64,000 nucleotides of DNA from contig NW_027192204.1 of the NCBI RefSeq assembly GCF_041956535.1, forward strand, positions 561,140 through 625,139, in the 5' to 3' direction. The first letter of the stretch is position 1, and each line of letters opens with the position of its first letter. The notes under the pieces were generated by a model. It saw only the letters and a program-made list of their open reading frames with translations. It did not search any database and had not been told where the DNA came from. This DNA is from Calcarisporiella thermophila CBS 279.70. Taxonomy: Eukaryota; Calcarisporiellomycota. The position numbers and the translations under genes are program-made. Of this stretch, positions 11,745 through 21,360 are shown one piece after another.

Positions 11745-12160
11745 TTGAGCAATTCAAAGCTGAAAAACCTCGAAAAATTTAAACGCTTTCACCCTGATTG
11801 TAAAATTTTCAAGTCTAAGTTTTATTCACTTATAAAAAAACGGAGTATGTGCAAGGCGTGCATTGAAGGCAAGAAAAACCTCGATAGAATGCGCCGGTTC
11901 AGAAAGAAATCCGCATTTTGCTGGTAGATTCTTCGCGGAAGACGCAGAGTTATGTGAAAAAGAAGTTAGCAAGGAGGACCAAGAATGATTGGAGCGGTTG
12001 CAAGAAAACATTTCAATATATGCTTCCCACCAGTGCTCTGTGGAGGTCGACGTTTAAAAATGTGCTGCGAAGGGATTAAAGAGAACGAAAGGGTGCTTAT
12101 CCTTGACTTCAAGGAAAATTTCCGCCTAGAGTCCGGCTGGCCGTAGCTTCCCCTTAGGTT
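11745..12160 (+). mobile_element. Decayed transposon-like ORF relic, copy 1
   Basis: Broken + strand frames encode a Lys/Arg/Cys-rich segment (MCKACIEGKKNLDRMRRFRK) and, after frameshifts and stops, a stretch equivalent to LTLDFKEN-like sequence around 12095-12130. A second copy at 15655-15817 preserves this in one frame as RVLIIDFKENFRLG. From memory the IDFKEN-type motif occurs in proteins encoded by eukaryotic transposable elements; I could not check this. The relic is broken by several stops. Confidence 0.4.
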
Positions 12161-12566
12161 GAGAGTTTAAAAGTGTCTCTAGCCGCAAGATCACCGCCGA
12201 ATAGACTTCCAATCGACCACCAAAGCCGAAGGACGAGAGAATTATTGTTTGGAAACAGGTAAAAATTAGGATGGTTCACCAGCGAAGTTTAAAATTAGTT
12301 TATTCGTCTGAAATAATATTTCAGACAAGAATATTATTCTTGAATATATATTGTATTTTTAAGGAAATAATAATATTTTTGCAGAGAGTTCTGAAACGCT
12401 AATTCTTCAAAATCTAAATGCGGTGTGTTTGATCAAGCTTGGAAGCTCCCATATTATTAAATAACTTTTATAAATGCATTTAATCTTGCAGGAGATAAGA
12501 ACCATTTTATTAAAATGGAGGTATCACGAAACAACTAATAGATATTTTAAGTAATATATTACATTA
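12161..12566. other. Duplicated AT-rich 3' flank of the Crinkler gene
   Basis: Non-coding. It matches 15830-16090 with scattered differences and includes a small inverted repeat around 12310-12335 (GAAATAATATTTC core). Confidence 0.5.
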
Positions 12567-15093
12567 TCATATATCGTCCTGTGATTGACTTGAGAATTTG
12601 AATTTTTTTAACAAACTTTCTGGTATATCTGTTTTCGCCATTGCATCAGCCAAATCTTTGAATGGTCGCTTCCCAATGATACGCTCAGCATAGGATTGAC
12701 CAATCCCGCCAACTCGCAGTATGTCTCCTCGTTTAGCACTGTTAATATCCAAGGGGCCAACAACAGCAAATCGATACGCTCTGCCCGCAAATGGTCCAAA
12801 ATAATCGAGCCAATTTGTTTTGTCAACAATTCCAGATCGCTCTGGAAGTTCAAAGTTCCCAGCATCATTAGTCGTATAAAGGATGAAAAAATCGCTATAC
12901 GATACAGCTTTATCTCGCTCCCTTTGATATAGCTCTTTACTGAGTCGTGATACACTAAAATGCTTGTACTGATGAACCTCACTCAGAAATTCATCCTTAG
13001 ATCCGAGGTCTAATCCCAAGAAAGAGTCACCGTATGGTGCGGAGGTTCCGTTAAGTATACAATGTCTGCCTTCCCTGACATTAACAGTATTAAATTCGCA
13101 TTTAACGTTCCATTTTCCAGGAAGGCGATCGCAAGCTTTCGTATCTTCCCATTGAGTAGCGCATTCTAAACTCAAATGGTGATTTATAATTTTTATATCG
13201 CCATTTAAACGTGCCCCCTTATGAATTTCTGAAATATCTCTTAGCTCTCCTTCATCAAATGCACGCGATTTCAAACAGCGAAATGATGCGACAAAGTACT
13301 CAAAATGTTGCCAAAATTGAGCTCCTGGAGGTGACCTTGGGTCTATTTTTGATCTTAGCTCACCGTAATCGCAAAATTTCCAATCCCGAAGAATTAAATC
13401 ATCCTCTGGTGGGATTATTCGTGCCAAAACCCAGATCCATATATATGGCGCATTGAGGTATCCTTTAGAGGAATCATCGTATAATTCGAACCGAATCAGC
13501 CCGGGCTGTGCCAATTGATCTGGGGTTTTATTAGTGCCTGGGACAATCTCATCTACTTTTAAGCGACGATGCGAGAGTATTGCTCGTACGACAGCATTGG
13601 CATCTCTAGCAGAAATTTTAATTGCCTGACTATATCGTGACTTGATAATATAAAAGAGCTCATGCATTAAATCTTCAATATTGTCTTCCTCTAGGTTGAC
13701 ATTATTTAATGCTTCGTAAAGTGCCTCAAGTGCCCTCCCATGCCCTGCACAATCGCTTACAAGAATGCTCAAGACATAATCATCTTCTCGGAAAGCATTT
13801 ATTCGGGTATTTCCACGTCGGATGATTGGAGGAGACAGAGATGCAACTGGAAGATATACACGATGCCGTTGTGAATACCTAATATATTTATCGACCGGAC
13901 CAAAGATGGTTGAAGTGCAGCATGGTATTAGAAACATACCGATATGCGCAAGATCCCCAATATTTGCCAATACAGTGGAAAAAGTGGAATTTTCGTCTAA
14001 ACTATCTCCGTCCTTTACTAGGAGTGTTTGTAAACCATCGACGACCAAGATAACTGTAGCATTTTTCCAATCTATCCCCTCATATTTGGCAACCAACTGA
14101 ATAACGCTTAGCGGATCTGGTGGCTCATATGTACGAATAACCTCAAGTAAAGCTTGCTCAGGCAAAAGCTGCCAAAGCATCCGAGTACCAATAGCCAGAA
14201 AAGCATTTGACTCAAGTCCATCAATTATAGTGCTGCCATTTTCCAAACTAACATGAAAAACCCACGCATTTCGAATTATGCTCCGTAGTTCCGATTGCCC
14301 CTCTGGTAAGCATTCTAATAACGACGTGTGAAACTCTGTTGCATTTCGTGATTTTCCTGTACCCGCGCCCGAGAGAAAAAGATAAAGTGGCATTGTAGAT
14401 TTATCAATGAATCCGCTACGATAATGTTGAAAATGAGCTAGAAGTTCTTTTCGTAATATCGAGTATAAATCCGGTGCTGGTTGATATTCCCAAGTCGAAC
14501 CGATAGTTCTGAGTAAAGGTTTTGGTCTCTCGTAGGGTAAACCTATAAGTTAATCAAAAGAAAATATTAATATATTAAAATTTCAAGGCAATATCAAATA
14601 TAAATACCATTGGGAAACGCTTCGATTATTCCCAATTTTCTCGAACCCATAGATCTAACTAGTATAGATTAAAAAAGGTTTAGTCCTAAAAATATGATTA
14701 AGGGCGCAAATAATCATTGTCAAAAGATAAACGCAGGAGAAAAAACGATGAATATAAACAGTAAACCACTTAAGTACCTGATGGCATTTCAATTATAATG
14801 TGAATGTTCTTTTTTCTTGGCGGCTCTGGAAAGACTTCACTAATATCATCTGTAGCAAATAATTCACATTTCTCAATCTTACGGAAATCGCCAATAATTT
14901 GCTTCAGCTCTCTTTGAGAATAATCGACCTTCCAAAGTTGGATCGACAAGGAATCGAGATTTTTAAATCTCTCCTTCGCTTTCGCCATTATCTTTTCTTT
15001 GAGATCTTCGACAGTATTGGATCCATTGACTTCGACACTGAACGAATCAGAAAGTTTGTCTCCTTGTTCATATAATACACAATTAAGCTTCAT
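12567..15093 (-). CDS. Crinkler-type (CRN/CR) effector: ubiquitin-like header, P-loop NTPase, nuclease-like domain, helix-hairpin-helix
   Basis: Two exons (14778-15093, 12567-14542) with a 235-nt intron join in phase to 763 residues. Residues 1-105 match the Crinkler N-terminal ubiquitin-like header: MKLNCVLYEQGDK start, a DLWKV-like IQLWKVDYS motif, and HIIIEMPSG before the junction. A P-loop ATPase follows, with Walker A GAGTGKS near residue 164 and Walker B VILVVDG near 274. The C-terminal third has GLDLG and EVHQYK (Lys 632), plausibly the D...ExxxxK core of a PD-(D/E)XK-type nuclease; this is inference. Residues about 700-750 form a helix-hairpin-helix DNA-binding unit. No N-terminal signal peptide is evident, so export is not predicted by eye. 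In this family the header is thought to direct trafficking and the C-terminal domain to act on host DNA or proteins. The intron is unusually long for this window. Confidence 0.85.
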
Positions 15094-15614
15094 AATTAAT
15101 GATCATTTCAATATTCAGTGTGTGATCAAAATTATTTTACTCTAAGTATCCCTTAAATTTTTGAATGTCAAACGCTGGCCAATTGTATGCCAAAGGAAGA
15201 TTCCTAGTCTGGTCATATATACTGTATATAGAATTTCAAGATCAAGATTTTAGTACTATCTAGGAACTGTTGCAAATGGATCAAACTATCCGCTCGTGAT
15301 AGCAGGGTCCCTTTGTATTGACGGAATTCATCATTAAGAAAGGTTTGTCGCCAGAGAAGTACTTGGGGCTCAGGTTCCTTATCTTGTACAAGCCATTCCA
15401 TCTAGGTCCGCCAATTGAGGATCGTTTATCATTTGGTTAAAATTCAAGTACGAACATAATTTCTGCAAGCTCATCGTGTCTAAATAGGTGGGTTCATAGG
15501 CGAACTTAATATTAATATCCACGCTTTATCTCTTACAGTACCTCCAATCTATCAACTGATATAAATCGCAACGACAACTTCCTTATCCATCTATTCGTTC
15601 ATATCCGACTCTCG
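15094..15614. other. Spacer between Crinkler duplicates
   Basis: Non-coding in my reading. A 62-codon - strand frame at 15213-15401 (starts MEWLVQDKEPEPQ) has fairly protein-like composition but no homologue I recognise and no splice partner. It may be a fragment of another decayed gene. Confidence 0.35.
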
Positions 15615-15660
15615 TGCAGGCGACACTGCCCAAGACATATCTTGGGCAGTGTCGCCTGCA
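15615..15660. repeat. Perfect 21-bp inverted repeat with 4-nt loop
   Basis: The arms TGCAGGCGACACTGCCCAAGA and their exact reverse complement are separated by CATA. This can form a 46-nt hairpin with no mismatch. It lies exactly at the edge of duplication unit B and of the second transposon relic. Confidence 0.9.
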
Positions 15661-15817
15661 ACAATGCATTACCTCCCACCAGCGCTCTGTGGAAGAGAGG
15701 AGGTCGATGTTTAAAAAGAACTGCAAAGGGATGAAAGGGAACGAAAGAGTGCTTATAATTGACTTCAAGGAAAATTTCCGCCTAGGACTGGCTGGCCGTG
15801 GCTTTCTCTTGGGTTGA
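15655..15817 (+). mobile_element. Decayed transposon-like ORF relic, copy 2
   Basis: About 54 codons remain in frame and contain SVEERRSMFKKN and RVLIIDFKENFRLG. It corresponds to copy 1 near 12040-12140 but has fewer breaks. There is no start, no catalytic region and no terminal repeats beyond the adjacent hairpin, so it is a fragment. Assignment to a transposase-type ORF rests on recall of the DFKEN motif. Confidence 0.4.
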
Positions 15818-16090
15818 GAGTTTAGAAGCGTCTCTAGACGCAATATCACTGCCGAAAAGACTCCCAATCGACCACCAGAGCTTGAAGGCCAATTCCAAAG
15901 AGGTGAGAGCGCTATGGGTTGGGATTAGGCAAAAATTAGGATAGCTTGCCAACAGAGTTTAAAGTTAGTTTATTCGCCTGAAAAATTTTAATAAATATCT
16001 TCTATAAACGCATTTAAACTAGCAGGGGATAAGAACCATTGTATTAAAATGAAGGGTAACACGAAAATACTAAGAGATAATAAAGCATCA

Positions 16091-17422
16091 TCATATATCG
16101 TCCTGTGATTGACTTGAGAATTTGAATTTTTTTAACAAACTTTCTGGTATATCTGTTTGCACCTTTGCTTCGGCCAAATCTTTGAATGGTCGTTTCATGA
16201 TGATACGCTCAGTATAGGAGTGACCAATTCCATCAAGCTTGCTCAGCCAAAAGCTGCCAAAACTTCCGAATATCAATAGCCAGAAAAGCATTTGGTTCAA
16301 ACCCATCAATTATAGTGCTGCCGTTTTCTAAGCTGACATGAAAACCCACGCACTCCGAATTTTACACCATAGCTCGATAGTACCTCTGGTAAGCACTTTA
16401 ATAACAATGTGTGAAACTCTGTTGCATTTCATGATTTTCCTGTACCCGCGCCCGAGAGAAAAAAAAATAGTGACATTGTAGTTTTATCAAAGAATCCGCT
16501 ACGATAGTGTTGAATATGAGCTAGAAGCTCCTTTTGCAATATCAAGTATAAATCCGGTGCTGGCTGAGATTCCCAAGTCGAGCTGATAGTTCTGAACAAA
16601 GGTTTTGGTCTCTCGTAGGGTAAGCCTATTATTAGTTAGTCAAGAGAAAATGGTATAAAACATATTAAAAGTTCAAGGCAATATCATATAAAATCAACAT
16701 TTGGAAACGCTTTGGTTATTTCCAATTTTCTCGAACTCACAGATCTAACTAGTATAGATTAAAAAAGTATTAGTCCTAAAAGTATGATTAAGGGCGCAAA
16801 TAATCATTATCACAAAGATAAACGCAGAAGAAAATACGATTAACAATATCAATAAACTACTTAAGTACCAGTTGGCATTTCAACTATAATGTGAATATTC
16901 TTTTTTCTTGGCGGCTCTGGCCCTACAAAAAACTCGCCTGATGAAAACTGCTAGAAAACGTATAGGAGCATGTAGAAAAGATGGAGGAGGTTCGCGATTC
17001 CCTAAATTTTTACAAACTTTTCACGATATTAAAAATGGGAGAGGAGTCTACAAATTATAGAGAAATCGTTGAAAAATTATAGGGAATCGCGAACCTCCTC
17101 CATCTTTTCTACATGCTCCTATACGTTTTCTAGCAGTTTTCACCAGGCGAGCTTTTTGTAGGGTGGAAAGACTTCACTAACCTCCTCTGTAGCAAATAAT
17201 TACATTTCCCGATCTTATGGAAATTGCCAATAATTTACTTCTGCTCTCTTTGAGAATAATCGATCCTCCAAAGTTGAATCGACGGGGGAGAGAGATTTTC
17301 AAATCTCTCCTTTGCTTTCTCTAATTTTTCTTTAAGATCTTCGACAGTATTGGATTCGCTGACTTCAACACAGAATTAGACAACTTGTCTCCTTGTGCAT
17401 ATAACACATTATTTAAGCTTCA
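16091..17422 (-). pseudogene. Crinkler-type effector pseudogene (deletion plus MITE insertion)
   Basis: The 3' end (16091-16235) matches the helix-hairpin-helix tail of the intact gene, including the identical last residues FSSQSQDDI. At about 16231-16240 the match jumps to the segment equivalent to 14155 in the intact gene. Most of the NTPase, the nuclease-like domain and adjoining parts are therefore deleted. The rest follows the intact gene through the P-loop region (16430-16470), the intron and the ubiquitin-like header (up to the ATG at 17422). The header is interrupted by a MITE at 16921-17163 and carries small indels. It cannot encode a full protein; a small antisense-like transcript or recombination donor role is speculative. 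Confidence 0.85.
16921..17163. mobile_element. 243-bp MITE with about 84-bp terminal inverted repeats
   Basis: The element begins CCCTACAAAAAACTCGCC and ends with the inverse, TTTTTGTAGGG. The first 84 bases (16921-17004) and last 84 (17080-17163) are inverted copies with two mismatches. The host sequence GCGGCTCTGG/AAAGAC is intact in the paralogue at about 14820. Here TGG is present on both sides (16918-16920 and 17164-17166), which fits a 3-bp target-site duplication. There is no coding capacity, so it is a non-autonomous DNA element. TSD length is compatible with several DNA transposon superfamilies; I cannot choose one. Confidence 0.9.
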
Positions 17423-17660
17423 TAACCAATGATCACTTTAATATTCAAAGAGAGTGATCAAAGTGATTTTACTAAATATTCCTTTATTCCTCTACTAAAT
17501 ATAATTCATAGCAAGGAGAAATTTGCACTTTAAAACTTTGGTTAACTTTCTGCACCACATATTATATTACAATAATTATGTGGCACAGTATGTGTTGACA
17601 TTTTTTTTTGGGTAGTCTCTGAACTTTCCTTAAATATTTGCCACCCTCAAGATAAACGAA

Positions 17661-18735
17661 ATGATACCCCCTCCTCACCGCGAGAAAGTTCTCTCACTCT
17701 ACCGCAGTATTCTGAAGGAAGCAACCAAGTTTTTTGACGATCGCAGTAGGTGAGTATCATTTCACCACTCCACCCATCAATGTTCCTAATCTTCCTCTGA
17801 AAGGATTTATATTGTTAAACGCGCCCGCGAGGGCTTTCGCAAATACAAGAAATGTGAGGACGGCGATCGTATTCAATACCGTATGGCAGAAACACGGCGT
17901 GTAGGTGATTACAGATTTATTTGGTTACATCTTGTTCAATTTTTTCTTTCCGTATTAGCTCCTTCACCAACTAGAGCGAGCCAACAATCCCGCCGATCCG
18001 ACAGCCGCTCTCCGCATTCTCGAGCTAGCCTACGGTCGACGCGGAAAAATTCGCCATGCGCTGCTTCGACCTTTCCTTTCCTCTCCCTCCTCTACTCGTC
18101 CTGAGCCATTGATTCCCCACTCTCCGCGTACCGCTCCCCCTGCTATTTCCCAAGAGTTAAGAGCTTTGTTGACCCCACAGGTGAAGCATGTCGACCCCGT
18201 GATGCCAGAGGCTAGGGACGGGAGGCCGCTTCATTTGCGAAGAGTCGCAAATATTTCGTGGAGAAATTGGTCAAAAAACATGAAAGTGGTGAAGGCACCA
18301 GTCCCAATTGCGGTAATGCAGGAGTTGGAAAAGAAAGCTAGTGTGGGATTAGCTGCGACACCTCGTGAGAGTGACAATACGGAAGAAGATATATTGAGAG
18401 GCATTAGAGTTAATTGGTGGGAGTGCACTCATCGTGAGAAAACATGGTTCGATCGTTGGCTACATTCATCTCATTCAGAAAGCGGTTTCACCCAGCGACA
18501 GAGGCGGCGACTCTACCAACGGCTACTGAACAGTATACCTCAAGTGAAGAATGGGAATTTATGGCGATCTGCATGGGCAGGCGGGAAGCCGATACCTCTA
18601 GTATCTGGAGTTGACAGGGCAAGCTTGAAGGAGTGCTTGGAGAAGCGATCCGGGGTACCGCAAAGAGCAGCCGCTTCCTTAAAGGGAAGTGAGCGCTCAG
18701 GTACTCTAAGAGGAGTCCCGCGAGAAATTTCATGA
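17661..18735 (+). CDS. Complex1_LYR-family mitochondrial protein
   Basis: Three exons (17661-17749, 17804-17900, 17959-18735) join in phase to 320 residues. The N-terminus carries the Leu-Tyr-Arg motif in KVLSLYRSILKEATKFF. It is followed by an Arg/Phe-rich helix (REGFRKYKKCEDGD) and a third helix (LLHQLERANN), which is the three-helix LYR fold. Family members bind acyl carrier protein and assist Fe-S cluster delivery or respiratory-complex assembly in mitochondria. The C-terminal 200 residues, with a conserved-looking RRVANISWRNWSKNMKVVKAP segment, make it much longer than the smallest LYR proteins. The exact subfamily is not identified. Confidence 0.75.
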
Positions 18736-18927
18736 CATTGGCCTCGCTTTAACGTTGGTTACAAGTGTTTATTTAATGTGATAAATTAAATGGAGGTTTT
18801 GAGATTAAAGTAAAATAAAAATTGTAAATAAACAGGAAAATGTAAAGATATACACGCGATAAAATAGTAGCAAAACAATCCATAAATACATTTTTTGTTT
18901 TGTCAAGTTATCCATCACCCTCTAAAT

Positions 18928-21175
18928 TCAGTGTTTCCATTTCTTTTCTTTGTCGTAGGTTTTTTGGAAAGGATTATGGGTCATCTCACCACTCAGCATC
19001 TTATCCACCATTGTTTTCCCCTTCTGCCGCACCTTCTTTTGTTTACCTCGATCATATTCTGCATCCCAATCGGACGGTCGTTTCCGTCGCTCCTTCATCT
19101 TCGCCAAAACTTTCTCTCTCTCTTGTACCACTGGTTCTCCTACGTCTCCCTCGTCCCACTGTCCTACCAACGACCCATATTGCTTATCTGCCCGAGCCGA
19201 GGTAGTCGCCTCTTCCACGGCTGCAAAGCTAGACGCCACGTTGGCCTCGCGCTCAATCACCTCATTCAGAGCTTGTTTCTTCTTGTCGAGATTGTCGTTC
19301 CAAGCCACTTCGACGCCTCCGCTCTTTACTTCATGCTTTGTCGAAGGTTGGCCGGAAGATTTGGGCTCTATAGAATGCAAAAGAGAGCGAGGTTTATTGA
19401 CATTTTCGGAAACAGGAGAGTCTGTCTGCATGCTCTTTTGCTCAGAATCGCCCTGGCCTTCTTCGCTTAATTGAGTCTCTTCCTCCTCTTTGTGCTCCTC
19501 TTCGACAACTTCAGCCACCTTATTTTTCTTTCTCTTTTCTTGGTTTTTAGTTTTAGATTTAGGTTTCTCTTCTTCGATCACGTAGAACAAGATATATGCT
19601 CCCTTGTCTTCAAGAACACTCTTCAACCCCACTTGCCGCACGTTCTCGTCATCCATGTTGTACCACACATCACCTGAACTCTTGATGTAGCAGGCATAAT
19701 GACCGAGCCGAGGCGACGCTCCTTGATGGGTAAGTACCGCGTTAAGTCGATACTGGAGCGGTGTCTATGATGAGAGAATGGTTGAGAATTAATGATGGAC
19801 AGATCACTCCTACGAAATGTGGTGAGATCATACCTTGCTTTGTGTCAAATGGTTGGTCAATTCAATAGATTCATCGAAGGTGATCTTCTTTTCAACTTTT
19901 CCCTCACCCTCTGCCGAGAATCGCTGTAAATGCACCGCTAGGACCATCGGGGCCTTGTGTAATGACAAAAGTTCCTCCCCCTGTCGCTCTTGAAGGCATT
20001 TTTCGCACTTAGGGATGCTCACTTTTTTCCCTTTAACAAAGTAGTTTCTCAATGCCTGGGCAAGTTTGCTTGCGCCAACGATTGGGAGTGAGAGTGAAAA
20101 TTGGGAACTAAATGCGGAGACGTGGGTCTTGCAATGAATGCACGTAGTACGATGAAGTGTGTGAAGACCGAAGAGCTGGTGAATGAGCGTAGTCTCTTGC
20201 AAATTTGGATCTATCACTCTAATGGCAACGAATAAAATAGAAATTTAATAACAAAGTTATAATCAAATACACATATACACACTTTCTGCTTTCTTGTAGC
20301 AAGCAACTTCGTTGTGCTGCATTAATAACACACTGAAGGAAGGTATAGGCATCTTCCTCGCGACCACGCTGAAAATCTTGTGCAAGGTCTATTCCCTCGT
20401 CAGAATAATTAGACGACTGATCAAAAATAAAAAGTAGGGAAAGTCAGGGAGGGCAAATACTTACTTTTAATCTGTGCTACTAGCTCTGTTGGTTCAAGAT
20501 AATAGCGACTCTCACCCCTCTTGAAGCAAGCGACTACGTGGGTTTGTAGAAAACAAAGAATGCAGAAATCAGGTTTTCCCGCGAGAGGACCTAGATAATA
20601 TTATATATAGATATCACAAACATCAGCACCAGGTAGGAAATGAATAATACGTACATAGCTGGCGATGTTCTCGCAGGAGCAGATAATTCGCTAATGGAGC
20701 TGTATACACTAAGCATTGTAATACCGCATTAAGATAGCTCGTTTGACCGAGATTGCGGAGCCCAGGGCCAACCGGAGAGATGTTACTCCAGTGGGGACTG
20801 AGTCTTGAGCGCGGGAAAAGCATTCTTTTTGATGTGACAAAACCATATTCATCGACATCATATTCTATATTGCGATAAAGTCGAGTTTCAGAAGGGATCA
20901 CAGCATGCAGCTTTCATATAACAATTACCTCCATTGCTGCTCTTTTGAGGGCTCTCTGAGGGCTTATTATTCTTTTCCTGTCCTCTCCTCGCCTTTTGAC
21001 CTTCATGCAGAGTGGATATTTCGTTAATGGGTTTATACTTTGCCCGCAGAGCCTCCATGGTTGTGTCAGGTCGAGTACATTCGCGAAACTCAATACGCCG
21101 CTCAAATATAGAATAAACTGTGGTGGAGTGTAGCGCTGCATCAACGCCCTCGGTTTTACTGGCTCTTTTGTTCAT
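18928..21175 (-). CDS. USP-type ubiquitin hydrolase (USP36/42-like) with Ser in place of the catalytic Cys
   Basis: Six exons (20929-21175, 20655-20864, 20465-20590, 20283-20376, 19834-20218, 18928-19764) join in phase to 632 residues. USP domain landmarks are clear: GLRNLGQTSYLNAVLQCL (Cys box), FQRGREEDAYTFLQCV, zinc-binding CxxC pairs (CIHC, CEKC), HLQRF, and the His box LGHYACYIK followed by WYNMDDENV. In active USPs the Cys box reads Asn-Thr-Cys; here the codon at 20737-20739 is AGC (Ser, about residue 125), while the His/Asp part is intact. The C-terminal tail is rich in Lys/Glu and ends NPFQKTYDKEKKWKH, as in nucleolar USP36-type enzymes. The protein may be a catalytically dead ubiquitin binder. 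Exon 4 requires an acceptor at 20377-20378 to keep frame. Confidence 0.85.
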
Positions 21176-21360
21176 TATGTGTTTGCAAAATGCTTCTCGG
21201 ATAGAGCTAGTCACGTTTGCTATTTATTTTGCACGAAAGTAAGTCACGTTTGAATTCGGTTTACTCGATAAATAAAAGAATTGTATTCAAAAAAAAAAAA
21301 ATACCAAAACACAAAGTGAAAAAAAAATAAGGGAGAAAAGCTTGGTTTTAATTTTGTTAT

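Larger units (their letters stand above)
12028..15115. repeat. Segmental duplication, unit A (intact Crinkler gene plus flank)
   Basis: The block from the transposon relic through the Crinkler start codon is repeated at 15660-17440 in the same order and orientation. Shared landmarks include the GACTTCAAGGAAAATTTCCG region, TTAGTTTATTCG near 12297/15965, the gene's 3' end, intron, header and the bases just upstream of the ATG. Unit A keeps an intact coding frame. Confidence 0.8.
15660..17440. repeat. Segmental duplication, unit B (decayed Crinkler copy)
   Basis: Second copy of the block at 12028-15115, shortened by an internal deletion of roughly 1.4-1.5 kb and enlarged by a 243-bp MITE. Confidence 0.8.

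Noticed and set aside
20377-20464. Apparent frameshift between exons 3 and 4 of the USP gene at 18928
   Set aside because: Using the acceptor at 20377-20378 instead of the one nearer the donor restores frame and leaves a normal FQRGREEDAY block.
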